51,457 bases of DNA. Origin: Nocardioides ganghwensis. GTDB taxonomy: Bacteria; Actinomycetota; Actinomycetes; Propionibacteriales; Nocardioidaceae. A program made the position numbers and the translations under genes. Of the stretch, positions 19,120 through 28,167 are shown piece by piece. Under the pieces are notes generated by a model. The model did not search any database, was not told the origin of the DNA, and saw nothing but the letters and a program-made list of their open reading frames with translations. Location of the stretch: NCBI RefSeq assembly GCF_014779655.1, contig NZ_JACXYX010000024.1:1-51457 (forward strand). Direction: 5' to 3'. Position 1 is the stretch's first letter. The number at the start of each line of letters is the position of its first letter.

Positions 19120-19784
19120 AGGTCGGCGTCGTCACCTTCCCCGGCTCGCTCGACGACGTCGACGCGCGCCGCGCGGTCACCATCGGCGGCAACGAGGCGG
19201 TCGCGCTCTGGCACGGCGACGACGACCTCAGGGGCGTCGACGCGGTGGTGCTGCCCGGCGGGTTCTCCTACGGCGACTACCTCCGCTGCGGCGCGATCTC
19301 GCGCTTCGCGCCGGTGATGACGTCGGTCGTCGAGGCGGCCGGCAAGGGCATGCCCGTGCTCGGCATCTGCAACGGCTTCCAGATCCTGTGCGAGTCGCAC
19401 CTCCTGCCCGGTGCGCTCATCCGCAACGACCACCGCAAGTTCGTCTGCCGCGACCAGCGGCTGCGCATCGAGCGCGTCGACACCCCGTGGACCTCGGCGT
19501 ACGCCGCCGGGGCCGAGGTCACCATCGTGCTCAAGAACGGTGAGGGCGGCTTCGTCGCCGACGAGCCCACCCTCGACCTGCTCGAGGGCGAGGGCCGCGT
19601 CGTCGCGCGCTACCTCGACGACAACCCCAACGGCTCGCTCCGCGACATCGCCGGCATCTCCAACGAGCGTGGCAACGTCGTGGGCCTGATGCCGCACCCC
19701 GAGCACGCCGTCGAGGACCTCACCGGCCCCGGCACCGACGGGCTCGGCTTCTTCACCTCGCTCGTCGAGAAGGCCTTTGCATGA
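19116..19784 (+). CDS. purQ: Phosphoribosylformylglycinamidine synthase subunit PurQ (glutaminase)
   Basis: This 222-residue class I glutamine amidotransferase supplies ammonia for FGAM formation. The nucleophile Cys is in VLGICNGFQILCES near residue 87. The His/Glu pair is in MPHPEHAVEDL near the C-terminus. VVLPGGFSYGDYLRCGAI forms the oxyanion region. The start overlaps the purS stop and its own stop overlaps the DUF3817 start (ATGA), making a three-gene coupled set. The large subunit purL lies 5 kb downstream rather than adjacent. Confidence 0.96.
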   Translation: MKVGVVTFPGSLDDVDARRAVTIGGNEAVALWHGDDDLRGVDAVVLPGGFSYGDYLRCGAISRFAPVMTSVVEAAGKGMPVLGICNGFQILCESHLLPGALIRNDHRKFVCRDQRLRIERVDTPWTSAYAAGAEVTIVLKNGEGGFVADEPTLDLLEGEGRVVARYLDDNPNGSLRDIAGISNERGNVVGLMPHPEHAVEDLTGPGTDGLGFFTSLVEKAFA

Positions 19785-20224
19785 GCCCTCGCCGTCTCTA
19801 CCGCGGCGCCGCCGTCGCCGAGGCGATCACCTGGGCGCTGCTGCTGACCGGGATGTTCCTCAAGTACGTCACCGAGACCACCGAGCTCGGTGTGCAGGTC
19901 TTCGGCATGGTGCACGGCGTCGTCTTCATCGCCTACTGCCTGGCCACGGGGCTGCTCTGGGTCGACCAGCGGTGGCCGGTCAGCCGGCTCGCCCTCGGCC
20001 TGTTCGCCGCGGTGCCGCCGTTCGCGACCGTGCCCTTCGAGCGGTACGCCGAGCGCTCGGGGCTGCTGGGCGACAGCTGGCGGCTGCGGACCGGGTCGCC
20101 GACCGGACTCCTCGAGAAGATCGCCGCCTGGCTCCTCCGCCGGCCCGCGCAGGGTGCGCTGGTCGGGCTCGTCGCCGTGCTCGGCCTGACCGGCGTGGCG
20201 CTGGTCGTCGGCCCGCCCGTGTGA
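19781..20224 (+). CDS. DUF3817 membrane protein
   Basis: This 147-residue protein has three to four predicted membrane helices: residues 10-30 (AAVAEAITWALLLTGMFLK), 40-60 (FGMVHGVVFIAYCLATGLLW), about 68-85, and one near the C-terminus (GALVGLVAVLGLTGVALVV). AEAITWALLLTGMFLKYV and GMVHGVVFIAY are characteristic of DUF3817/YdzA-like integral membrane proteins. It overlaps purQ by 4 nt. Linkage to purQ recurs in actinobacteria, but no function is known. Confidence 0.85.
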   Translation: MSPRRLYRGAAVAEAITWALLLTGMFLKYVTETTELGVQVFGMVHGVVFIAYCLATGLLWVDQRWPVSRLALGLFAAVPPFATVPFERYAERSGLLGDSWRLRTGSPTGLLEKIAAWLLRRPAQGALVGLVAVLGLTGVALVVGPPV

Positions 20225-20225
20225 C

Positions 20226-21590
20226 TCAGCGGCCCTGCTGCAGCTTGTTCCAGGTCTGCCGCGTGGCCACACCGGACACCCCGATGCGCAGGCGTGACTG
20301 GTAGGTCCGCACGGCCTTCTCGGTCTTGGCGTCGAAGACGCCGGTCGCCCGGAAGCGTCCCGCGCCGGCCGCGTTGAGCGCCCGCTGCAGGCGGTGCACC
20401 GACTCGTCGACGGACCCGCGCTTGATCGTCGTACGCGGTCCGGCCGACAGCAGCGCGACCCAGTGACGCTTGGCGAAGGTGTCGGTCGGCGTGAACCTCC
20501 GCGCCGCCTGCCAGGCCCGCGCCCCGGCGATCGTCGCGGCGTCGTACGCCCCGCTGATCGGCCCGGAGTAGGTGCCCTGCTCGGTGAGCAGGCACTGCAG
20601 GACCTTCACCCGGGTGGTCTTCGCGGAGCCAGGGGACAGCGCGGGGTACTTCCAGAAACCGAGCCTCGTGCCGGGGCAGCGGCCCTCCGGCCGGGGGACA
20701 GACCCGGCGCCGAGGTCGATGAAGTTGCTGTCGATGTTGATCGTCACCCCGCCCCACGTCTCGTTGTGGCCGCCGCGGTACTGCTTCATCCGACCGCCCG
20801 GGCGCCAGCCGTCCTCGGGGATGTAGGTCGTCGAGGTGTTGGCGACGCCGTCCCAGCGGGCGATCCAGATCCGGTCCGGGAGGGCGAACTGGCCCGGACG
20901 CAGGCGACGCGCGTCGTCGAGCATCTTGATGCCCGAGCTGGCGCTGGAGTAGAAGCCGGCCACGTAGCCCAGCTCCTTGATCCGCGTCACCCAGCTGCTC
21001 GTGAACACCAGCGCCGACTCGCGGCAGTGGGTGTCGCCGAGGTTGAAGCCCTCGAGGTCGTACCAGATCGTGCTGCCCGGCCCGATGCCGTACGCCGTCG
21101 CGTCCGCGGCGTTCTTGTCGGCCTCCGTCGCCCCCTGCGCCGCGGCCACGGCGTAGCCGTTGGCGGGCTTGGGGCTGATCCTGAAGTCGTCCTTGTAGCG
21201 CGGGAACCGCGGCTGGCAGGAGGCCTGCGGCCCCAGGGCGATCGGCAGCAGCCGCCAGCCGCGCGCGACCTGGGCGGCGACCCAGGTGGGGCTGAGGTTG
21301 GGCTGCGACCGGCACGCGCGCGAGTCGCCGGAGATGTAGATGCCGACGGCCGAGAACGGCGACTTCTTCCACCACCGGTCCATCGCCGCCTGGGTCGGGG
21401 CCAGGCACTGGTCGAACCCGTAGCCGGTGAAGTCGCCCGGGGTGGCCAGCGCGACCTGGCGCTGCGAGGCGAGCGCGCGGGCGCTGGTGGCGCTGGTCGC
21501 GACCGCCTCGTCGTCGGCGGCGGCGGGTGACGAGGCGTACGCCGGCACCACGAGGACGAGCGAGAGGGCAGCGAGGACGAGGCGACGCAT
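20226..21590 (-). CDS. Secreted DUF1906 (glycoside-hydrolase-like) protein with two peptidoglycan-binding domains
   Basis: This 454-residue protein starts with a Sec signal peptide, MRRLVLAALSLVLVVPAYA, with cleavage near AYASSPAAA. A DUF1906/Rv2525c-like TIM-barrel domain follows at about 50-265: GYGFDQCLAPTQAAMDRW, AVGIYISGDSRACR, IWYDLEGF, VAGFYSSASSGIKMLDD and INIDSNFIDLGAG. Two PG_binding_1-like repeats occupy about 290-365 and 385-452 (SVDESVHRLQRALNAAG..TGVFDAKTEKAVRTYQ). The protein is likely exported and bound to cell wall. Catalysis is not proven for this family. The ATG at 21590 has TTGGAG upstream; an earlier in-frame ATG at 21680 would spoil the signal peptide. Confidence 0.85.
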   Translation of the reverse strand: MRRLVLAALSLVLVVPAYASSPAAADDEAVATSATSARALASQRQVALATPGDFTGYGFDQCLAPTQAAMDRWWKKSPFSAVGIYISGDSRACRSQPNLSPTWVAAQVARGWRLLPIALGPQASCQPRFPRYKDDFRISPKPANGYAVAAAQGATEADKNAADATAYGIGPGSTIWYDLEGFNLGDTHCRESALVFTSSWVTRIKELGYVAGFYSSASSGIKMLDDARRLRPGQFALPDRIWIARWDGVANTSTTYIPEDGWRPGGRMKQYRGGHNETWGGVTINIDSNFIDLGAGSVPRPEGRCPGTRLGFWKYPALSPGSAKTTRVKVLQCLLTEQGTYSGPISGAYDAATIAGARAWQAARRFTPTDTFAKRHWVALLSAGPRTTIKRGSVDESVHRLQRALNAAGAGRFRATGVFDAKTEKAVRTYQSRLRIGVSGVATRQTWNKLQQGR

Positions 21591-21737
21591 GGGTGGCTCC
21601 AAGCGGGACGGGCAGCAGGCGGGGAAGAGCGGTGCGCAGGTGAGCAGACCCCAGAGAACCACACCAGTCACACGAGTCACAGAGCTTCGCGCGAACTACA
21701 GCCGTGTAGTTAGCCGGGGGCCGCTGCTGGAGCCCGG
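21591..21737. other. Intergenic space between two minus-strand genes
   Basis: This 147-bp space should hold the promoter of the secreted DUF1906 gene and the end of the preceding gene. No clear TANNNT element close to the start, long inverted repeat or small coding frame was recognised. Confidence 0.3.
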
Positions 21738-22136
21738 TCAGGCGTCGCCGGTGGGCACCTCGTCGAAGAGGAAGTTGCCCTTGGCCTCCTCCTCCTCGAT
21801 GAGCTCCTCGAAGGCGAGCGCCAGGTCGTCCTGGTGCTCCTCGAACATCTTGGTCAGGTGGCCCTGGAGGAGGGCGCCGTGGGGCGACTCACCGGAGAAG
21901 ACGTTCTCCCAGGTGTCCTCGCCTCCCCGGATCTTCTCGACCAGGGTCAACATGTCGTCACCGAGCTCGCCGGACGCAGCCTGCTCCTCGAGGGCCTCCT
22001 TCTCCTCCTCGGTGAGCAGGGGGCGGGCGTTCATCTGGTCGACGGTCGCCTTGAGGTCGGCGAGGCTGGCGGTCAGGTCCTCGCGCGCCGCGCTGATGGC
22101 GGCCAGGATCTCGGCCTGGCTGCGGGGGTCGGTCAT
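21738..22136 (-). CDS. Acidic helical protein, unknown function
   Basis: This 132-residue protein is very acidic and predicted almost entirely helical, with a coiled-coil-like N-terminal half (ILAAISAAREDLTASLADLKATVDQMNA) and an E-rich middle. There is no signal peptide and no membrane segment. It follows the WXG100-like gene on the same strand with an 11-bp gap, so it may be part of that unit, for instance a chaperone for the secreted partner. That role is inferred only from charge, size and position. Confidence 0.65.
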   Translation of the reverse strand: MTDPRSQAEILAAISAAREDLTASLADLKATVDQMNARPLLTEEEKEALEEQAASGELGDDMLTLVEKIRGGEDTWENVFSGESPHGALLQGHLTKMFEEHQDDLALAFEELIEEEEAKGNFLFDEVPTGDA

Positions 22137-22147
22137 GTCGGCGGATG

Positions 22148-23242
22148 CTAGGCCGTGGCGACGGCCGGCGCCACGGGAGCCACGGGAGCGGACCGCTGCC
22201 CGACGGTCGGCGTGGTGATCGAGCTCGGGTCGCGCGTGATGCTGCTCGGCGCGCCGGTCGCGGTCGGCGCCGTGGGCGTCGACACCGGGGCCTTGTCACC
22301 GTCGAAGAAGTTCTTCACGGTCTCGATGAAGGCCTTCACCTGCTTGAGGATGTCGATGAGCTTCATGATCGCCTTGTAGGCCTTCATCACGGCCTGGAAG
22401 GCCTGGAAGACGGCCTGCACGACCCTGGCCCAGCCGACGCCGGGGATGCTCATCGTGGCGAGCGCCGAGGACACGGTCTGCACGGCCGACTTGACGCACT
22501 GGACCACCGAGAGCGCGGTCTGCCAGGCGTCACGGCAGATCTGGACGATGTTCTGCCCCATCTGGATGAGCTGCCCGGCCTGCGTGTCGAGCGAGCCCAC
22601 CCAGGTGCCGATCTGCCTGATCGCGGCGTCGGCGGTGGAGCCCTGCCAGGTGGCGCTGATGGTCTGGCCGCCGCTCTGGAGGTTGGCCGCCACACCCCTC
22701 ATCGAGGTGCCGAGGGCGCCGAACGACGAGCCCTGCGTGGAGGCGCTGACGACGTCGCCGCCGATCTTCTCGGCGAGCTCGGCGCGGATGTCGAAGCCGG
22801 TGAGCATGCGGACGAGGTCGCACACGGTGTCGTAGGGGAAGCCGAAGCTGATCTGCGGGAGGCTCGACTCGGTCGGGGCAGCGCGTCGGATCGTGGTGTC
22901 CGCGACGTCCCAGAAGCCGGTCGAGCCGTCGCGCCCGTCGAAGCCGCGGGCGTTGTGGCGGCGGACGATGCCGTCCTCGGTGAGCATGAAGTCGCGGGCC
23001 GTGGCGCGCAGCGCCTCCGCGTGGTCGCCCATGCCGGTGCCGTTGTCCTCGAGCGACTGGTTCACCGACGGGAGCAGCGAGTTGTAGGCGCCCATCATCG
23101 TCTCGAGGATGGGGCCGAAGTCGGTCTGCACGAGGCTGTTGCCGCCGTTGCGGGCGATGCCCGTCAGGTCGTCGCTGGCGCGCTGGACCTGGGCGGACCA
23201 CGCGTCCAGCTCGGAGAGGTCGACGGTCATCACGGCGTTCAT
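22148..23242 (-). CDS. WXG100/ESX-like protein, probable type VII secretion substrate
   Basis: This 364-residue protein has an N-terminal helical domain (LSELDAWSAQVQRASDDLTGIARNG). A second helical hairpin around residues 190-235 contains a W-x-G type turn (TISATWQGSTADAAIRQI), and a long amphipathic helix region near 245-305 is rich in Val/Ala. A Pro/Thr/Ser-rich low-complexity tail follows. No signal peptide is present. The pattern fits large WXG100-superfamily effectors or scaffold proteins exported by ESX systems. AGGAG precedes the ATG at 23242. No ESX ATPase is in this window. Confidence 0.65.
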   Translation of the reverse strand: MNAVMTVDLSELDAWSAQVQRASDDLTGIARNGGNSLVQTDFGPILETMMGAYNSLLPSVNQSLEDNGTGMGDHAEALRATARDFMLTEDGIVRRHNARGFDGRDGSTGFWDVADTTIRRAAPTESSLPQISFGFPYDTVCDLVRMLTGFDIRAELAEKIGGDVVSASTQGSSFGALGTSMRGVAANLQSGGQTISATWQGSTADAAIRQIGTWVGSLDTQAGQLIQMGQNIVQICRDAWQTALSVVQCVKSAVQTVSSALATMSIPGVGWARVVQAVFQAFQAVMKAYKAIMKLIDILKQVKAFIETVKNFFDGDKAPVSTPTAPTATGAPSSITRDPSSITTPTVGQRSAPVAPVAPAVATA

Positions 23243-23385
23243 CGCGGCTCCTGGGGGTCCGAGAGGCGGGGCGTTGCTGGCTGACTTCCCCGATCGGCGA
23301 CGGGCGAAACCCCCGCGCCGATCCATTTGCCCACAGGTCGTGCACTGCCGTGTTTGGCCCGCGCGCGTGCGGGTATCCCGCTGAC

Positions 23386-23766
23386 GTGGGCGGAAACGCG
23401 AAGCGGTCCCTGATGCAGGTCGAGCCGGCCAGGCTGGTCGAGCTGGCGGCCTCGTCCGAGCACGTCCTCGACGCCATGCGCAGCGACTGGTCCCTCGCCC
23501 TCGACGAGCTGTCGGGTGCCTGCGGCGCGCTCGGCGACAATCCCGGCACGGTCAACCTCTCCGCGTCCTACGCCGATGCGCTGGCCGACGCCGGCGAGGT
23601 CGTCACCTCGCTCGCCGACGCCCTCGAGATGGGCATCGCCGGCCTCGTCGACGCCGCGCAGGACGCCGTACGCGCCGACGACACCGTGGCTGCCGAGCTC
23701 GACCGGGCGTCCCGTGCGCTGGACGAGGGACCGTTCTGGTCGACTCCCGGGTGCGGGGGGCGCTGA
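23386..23766 (+). CDS. Small helical ESX-like protein
   Basis: This protein has about 126 residues and is predicted to form a four-helix or two-hairpin bundle: MQVEPARLVELAASSEHVLDAM at the start, then NLSASYADALADAGEVVTSLADALE. The start MQVxPxxLxxxA is like EspC/WXG-type proteins of ESX loci. It is divergent from the WXG100-like gene and its stop is followed within 2 nt by the next gene. The GTG at 23386 or the ATG at 23413 could be the start; the ATG gives 117 residues and begins at the recognisable motif. Function unknown. Confidence 0.6.
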   Translation: MGGNAKRSLMQVEPARLVELAASSEHVLDAMRSDWSLALDELSGACGALGDNPGTVNLSASYADALADAGEVVTSLADALEMGIAGLVDAAQDAVRADDTVAAELDRASRALDEGPFWSTPGCGGR

Positions 23767-23768
23767 CC

Positions 23769-24971
23769 GTGCCGGCCAACCCGTGGGAGCTGTGCGCCGA
23801 CGTGCGTCCGCTGGAGGCCGCCACGCAGCGCTGGGACGAGCTCGGGGCCCTGATGGCACGCCGTGGCGACGACCTCGTCGAGGCCGCCCGCCGGGCCACG
23901 GAGGGATGGGACGCCGCCGCCGCCGAGAGCTTCGCGGAGCACCGCCGCGAGGTCCTCGCCAACCTCGACCGGTTCACCACCCTCGCGGCACAGGTCGCGG
24001 GCTCGCTGCGGGCCGTCAGCGCGGTCCTCACCTCCTCGCAGAAGGACCTCGACCAGGCGTGGACCACCGTGGCGATGGTCCCGCACGAGAAGGTCGGCGA
24101 GTCGCGCCACCTCGTCTTCAAGCCGTCCGAGGACGACGACCGCGGCAAGGTCGCGCGCGGCCAGGCCGAGGCCGAGGAGATCCGCCGACGCCTCACCCTC
24201 GCGCTCGACCAGGAGGCCACCCGGCTCCGCGCGGCCCGCACCGAGCTCGTCACGGTGCGCACCGAGCTGATGACGCTGACCGGCAGCCGGTTCCCCGGGA
24301 CCCTCGGCCCCGCCCACGAGGTCTCGGGTGTCGGCTCGGTGCCGCCGGAGTCCACCTCGGTGCGCGGCGCCTCCCAGGCGGGGGTGTCCGCCCTACCGCC
24401 GATCGCTCCCATCTCGGTATCGATGCCCGACCTGACCGGGATCTCGACGAGCGGCGTCGACCCGCTCGCCGGGGCCGCGGCGGCCGCGGCCCTGCGAGGC
24501 GCGGCGGCCCGGCGGTCGTCGGGCCAGACCGCCCCGCCCATCGGCGGCATGGGTGCCGGGGCCATGGCGGCTCGCGCCGGCACGATGTCGCGCGGCATGG
24601 CGAGCGGCCGCGGCGGAGGGTCCCGGATGCCCACGCCCCGACTCGAGCGCACCTCGTCGGAGGAGGCCGCCGCCCGAGCCGCCCGCGACAAGGATGCGGC
24701 CAAGGAGACGGCCAGGGAGGCGAAGCGCGCCGCGCTCGAGGAGAAGCGTGCCGAGCGTGCGGCCCGCAGGGCCGAGCGCAGGGCCGAGCGAGAGGCCGAG
24801 CGCGAGGCAGAGCGGGACACGTCGCCGCATCGCGACGACCCGGAATCCGACGCGGAGCCTGTCGACCCGGGTGAGGAGGTCGACGGCGGTGACCCCGCTG
24901 CGCGCCGGCCGCTGATCGAGGTCGTCCACGAGCCGGCGCCCGACGCGGACCACGGGGGCGGTCGCCGGTAG
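23769..24971 (+). CDS. WXG100-like N-terminal domain protein with charged coiled-coil tail
   Basis: This 400-residue protein is built in three parts. Residues about 1-165 are helical with a W-containing turn (ATEGWDAAAAESFAEHRREV) resembling WXG100/PPE-type proteins. Residues 165-285 are Gly/Ala/Ser/Pro-rich with MGAGAMAARAGTM-like repeats. Residues 290-345 are an extreme Ala/Glu/Arg coiled coil with alternating EA and RA repeats. The tail is acidic. The GTG at 23769 lies 2 nt after the previous stop; a GTG at 23751 is possible. It probably works with the two neighbouring helical proteins as a T7SS-type set, which is an inference. Confidence 0.65.
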   Translation: MPANPWELCADVRPLEAATQRWDELGALMARRGDDLVEAARRATEGWDAAAAESFAEHRREVLANLDRFTTLAAQVAGSLRAVSAVLTSSQKDLDQAWTTVAMVPHEKVGESRHLVFKPSEDDDRGKVARGQAEAEEIRRRLTLALDQEATRLRAARTELVTVRTELMTLTGSRFPGTLGPAHEVSGVGSVPPESTSVRGASQAGVSALPPIAPISVSMPDLTGISTSGVDPLAGAAAAAALRGAAARRSSGQTAPPIGGMGAGAMAARAGTMSRGMASGRGGGSRMPTPRLERTSSEEAAARAARDKDAAKETAREAKRAALEEKRAERAARRAERRAEREAEREAERDTSPHRDDPESDAEPVDPGEEVDGGDPAARRPLIEVVHEPAPDADHGGGRR

Positions 24972-24980
24972 ATTGGCGTC

Positions 24981-27296
24981 GTGCCCGAGACGAGCGCCCC
25001 GCAGACCGCCTCCCTGACGACCTCCGGCGCGACCGGCACCCTCGACACGGTGGCACTCGCAGCCGCCGACGCCGAGCGGGAGCAGCCGTGGGCCGACCTC
25101 GGGCTGAAAGCCGACGAGTACGCCCGGATCCGCGAGATCCTCGGCCGTCGACCGACGAGCTCGGAGCTGGCGATGTACTCGGTCATGTGGAGCGAGCACT
25201 GCTCCTACAAGTCCACCAAGGTGCACCTCAAGCAGTTCGGCGAGATCCCGCAGGAGACGCCGGTCGGCAAGATGCTCGCGGGCATCGGTGAGAACGCCGG
25301 CGTGCTCGACATCGGCCAGGGCTACGCGGTGACCTTCAAGGTCGAGAGCCACAACCACCCGTCCTTCGTCGAGCCCTACCAGGGCGCGGCCACGGGAGTC
25401 GGCGGCATCGTCCGCGACATCCTCGCGATGGGTGCCCGCCCGGTCGCGGTGATGGACCCGCTGCGCTTCGGCCCGCTCGAGGCCGCTGACACCGCGCGCG
25501 TGCTGCCCGGGATCGTGGCCGGCGTCGGCGGCTACGGCAACTGCCTCGGCCTGCCCAACATCGGCGGCGAGGCCGTCTTCGACGAGACCTACGCCGGCAA
25601 CCCGCTCGTCAACGCGCTGTGCGTCGGCGTGCTCCGCCACGAGGACCTCCACCTCGCCAAGGCCTCCGGCGCCGGCAACCAGGTGGTGCTCTACGGCGCG
25701 CGTACGGGCGGCGACGGCATCGGCGGCGTCTCGGTGCTGGCCTCGGAGACCTTCGACGAGACGGGCCCCGCCAAGCGGCCGAGCGTGCAGGTCGGCGACC
25801 CGTTCATGGAGAAGCTGCTCATCGAGTGCACCCTCGAGCTCTTCGCCGCCGGCGTGATCGCCGGCATCCAGGACCTCGGCGGTGCCGGGCTCTCCTGCGC
25901 GACCTCCGAGCTGGCCTCGGCCGGTGACGGCGGCATGCACGTCGAGCTCGACCGGGTGCCCTTGCGCGACTCCACGCTCGCTCCCGAGGAGATCCTCATG
26001 AGCGAGTCGCAGGAGCGGATGATGGCCGTCGTCGAGCCCGCCGACGTCGAGGCCTTCATGGCCATCTGCGAGAAGTGGGACGTCGAGGCCGTGGTCATCG
26101 GCGAGGTCACCGACTCCGGTCGCCTCCACATCGACTGGCACGGCGAGCGCGTCGTCGACGTGCCGCCGCGTTCCGTGGCCCACGACGGCCCGACCTACCA
26201 GCGCCCGTACGCCCGCCCGGACTGGCAGGACGCGCTGCAGGCCGACGGCGCCGAGGCCCTGGCCCGGCCGGCGTCCGGCGAGGAGCTGCGCGAGACCCTG
26301 CTGCGCCTCGTCGCCTCGCCCAACCTGTGCGACAAGTCGTGGATCACCGACCAGTACGACCGCTACGTCCAGGGCAACACCGTCCTCGCGCAGCCGTCCG
26401 ACTCCGGCATGGTCCGCGTCGACCCCGCGACCAACCTCGGCGTCTCGGTCTCCACCGACTGCAACGGTCGCTTCGCCAAGCTCGACCCCTACGCCGGGGC
26501 CCAGCTCGCGCTGGCCGAGTCGTTCCGCAACGTCGCCACCGGTGGCGCCCGCCCGCTGGCGGTCTCCGACTGCCTCAACTTCGGCTCGCCCGAGGACCCG
26601 GACGTGATGTGGCAGTTCGCCGAGGCGTGCCGCGGCCTCAAGGACGCCTGCCTCGAGCTCGGCATCCCGGTCACCGGCGGCAACGTCAGCCTCTACAACC
26701 AGACCGGCGAGACGGCGATCCTGCCGACCCCCGTGGTCGCCGTCCTCGGCGTGATCGACGACGTCACCCGGCGTACGCCCACCGGCTTCGTCGCCGAGGA
26801 CGAGCGGGTCTTCCTGCTCGGCGAGACCCGCGAGGAGCTCTCCGGCTCCGAGTGGGCCCACGTCGTGCACGGCCACCTCGGCGGCCTGCCGCCGAGGCTC
26901 GACCTCGCCGCCGAGCAGGCGCTCGCGTCGCTGCTGCAGGACGCCGCCCGCGACGGCGTGCTCACCAGCGCCCACGACCTCTCCGACGGCGGCCTCGCCC
27001 AGGCGCTCACCGAGTCGACCTTCACCCGCGACATCGGTGTCTCGGTGTCCCTCGACGCGGTCGCGGACGACGCCTTCGTCGCGCTCTTCTCCGAGTCCAC
27101 CGCCCGCGCCCTGGTGACGGTGACCGACGAGCACGCCGACGCGCTGGTCGCGCTCGCCCAGCGCCACGGCGTACCGGTGACGCCCCTCGGGCGCACCGGC
27201 GGCGGCACCATCTCCGTCGAGGGCGCCTTCGACCTCCCCGTCGCCGAGGCCAAGGCGGCCTGGCGCGCGACCATGCCCGCGGTCCTCGGCTCCTGA
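24981..27296 (+). CDS. purL: Phosphoribosylformylglycinamidine synthase subunit PurL
   Basis: This 771-residue large subunit is the small-PurL form used with separate PurS and PurQ. It makes FGAM from FGAR, ATP and glutamine-derived ammonia. Visible motifs are MWSEHCSYKSTK with the catalytic His, FKVESHNHPSFVEPYQGAATGVGGI, the Gly-rich ATP site DLGGAGLSCATSE, and VTGGNVSLYNQT. The GTG start has TAGATT 6 nt upstream, and this -10 overlaps the stop codon of the preceding gene. The N-terminal 30 residues are a low-complexity extension. Confidence 0.97.
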   Translation: MPETSAPQTASLTTSGATGTLDTVALAAADAEREQPWADLGLKADEYARIREILGRRPTSSELAMYSVMWSEHCSYKSTKVHLKQFGEIPQETPVGKMLAGIGENAGVLDIGQGYAVTFKVESHNHPSFVEPYQGAATGVGGIVRDILAMGARPVAVMDPLRFGPLEAADTARVLPGIVAGVGGYGNCLGLPNIGGEAVFDETYAGNPLVNALCVGVLRHEDLHLAKASGAGNQVVLYGARTGGDGIGGVSVLASETFDETGPAKRPSVQVGDPFMEKLLIECTLELFAAGVIAGIQDLGGAGLSCATSELASAGDGGMHVELDRVPLRDSTLAPEEILMSESQERMMAVVEPADVEAFMAICEKWDVEAVVIGEVTDSGRLHIDWHGERVVDVPPRSVAHDGPTYQRPYARPDWQDALQADGAEALARPASGEELRETLLRLVASPNLCDKSWITDQYDRYVQGNTVLAQPSDSGMVRVDPATNLGVSVSTDCNGRFAKLDPYAGAQLALAESFRNVATGGARPLAVSDCLNFGSPEDPDVMWQFAEACRGLKDACLELGIPVTGGNVSLYNQTGETAILPTPVVAVLGVIDDVTRRTPTGFVAEDERVFLLGETREELSGSEWAHVVHGHLGGLPPRLDLAAEQALASLLQDAARDGVLTSAHDLSDGGLAQALTESTFTRDIGVSVSLDAVADDAFVALFSESTARALVTVTDEHADALVALAQRHGVPVTPLGRTGGGTISVEGAFDLPVAEAKAAWRATMPAVLGS

Positions 27297-27302
27297 CACC
27301 CG

Positions 27303-27403
27303 CCGCTGGTCGAGCAGCGAGCGAAGCGAGCGTGTCGAAGCCGAGGCCACGACCGTGACCTCGGCTTCGGCACGGGCGCCAGGGCGCCCCGCTCGACCAG
27401 CGG
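27303..27403. repeat. Nested palindromic element downstream of purL
   Basis: Outer arms CCGCTGGTCGAGC (27303-27315) and GCTCGACCAGCGG (27391-27403) are perfect complements. Inner arms CGAAGCCGAGG (27336-27346) and CCTCGGCTTCG (27359-27369) are too. The AGCGAGCGAAGCGAGCG word between them resembles a REP-like sequence often seen between actinobacterial genes. It sits between convergent gene ends and likely acts as terminator. Confidence 0.65.
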
Positions 27404-27414
27404 GGGTCAGCGCC

Positions 27415-28167
27415 TCAGCTCGAGCGCCGCATCGCGCGTACGCCGACGAGCAGGCCGACGGCCGCCACGATCGCCGCTCCGGCGGCGCCCTGGAGGATCA
27501 CGTCGGCGGGCCAGGTGCCGGCGAACAGCGCGCGAGCCGCATCGACGACGTAGGTCATCGGGTTGAGCATCGACACGACCTCGAGCCAGCGGGGCGCGCC
27601 GTCGATCGGGAGCAGCACGCCGGCGGTCAGCAGGGCCGGGAAGAGCAGCGTCTGCTGGATGGTCCAGAACATCCAGTCCTCGCCCTTCGATGCGAGCGCC
27701 AGCGCGAAGGACAGGGCACCGACGCCGACGCTGAACACCGACAGCAGCGCCGCCGCGGCCAGGACGCCGCCGAGGTGCAGGTCGAAGCTGAAGGGCGTCA
27801 CGACCGCGACGATGATCGCGACCTGCATCAGCATCGGTACGACCTCCTTGAGGGCGCGGCCGACGAGCAGGGCCGGGCGGCCGAGCGGGGAGACCAGCTG
27901 CCGCTCGTGCGAGCCGGACTGCATCTCCTCCATCAGGTTCGCGCCGGTGAACGACGCCCCCATCAGCGCGGTCATCGCGACGATGCCGGGCACGAACCAC
28001 TGGAGCGCGGAGCCGCCGCCGGTGGCCATCTCCGGCAGCAGGGGCGCGAAGAGGCCGAGGAAGACCAGCGGCTGGATCATCGCGAACACCACCGCCATCG
28101 GCTCGCGCCACACGGGCTTGAGCTCGCGGTTCATCACGTTCAGGGTGTCTGACACGAAGGTGCTCAT
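27415..28167 (-). CDS. ABC-2 type transporter permease
   Basis: This 250-residue membrane protein has six predicted helices, the ABC2_membrane/DrrB-like size. The cytoplasmic ANLMEEMQSGSHERQLVSPLGRPALLVGRALKEV segment near residue 60 is the conserved ABC-2 coupling loop. LPIDGAPRWLEVVSMLNPMTYVVDAARAL near 165-195 is the typical periplasmic-facing signature. Its start overlaps the ATPase stop by 4 nt. It should form a daunorubicin-resistance-type exporter with the adjacent ATPase. The substrate is unknown. Confidence 0.9.
   Translation of the reverse strand: MSTFVSDTLNVMNRELKPVWREPMAVVFAMIQPLVFLGLFAPLLPEMATGGGSALQWFVPGIVAMTALMGASFTGANLMEEMQSGSHERQLVSPLGRPALLVGRALKEVVPMLMQVAIIVAVVTPFSFDLHLGGVLAAAALLSVFSVGVGALSFALALASKGEDWMFWTIQQTLLFPALLTAGVLLPIDGAPRWLEVVSMLNPMTYVVDAARALFAGTWPADVILQGAAGAAIVAAVGLLVGVRAMRRSS

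Noticed and set aside
24393..27350. 985-codon minus-strand frame
   Set aside because: Antisense to purL; low-complexity composition with no recognisable domain.
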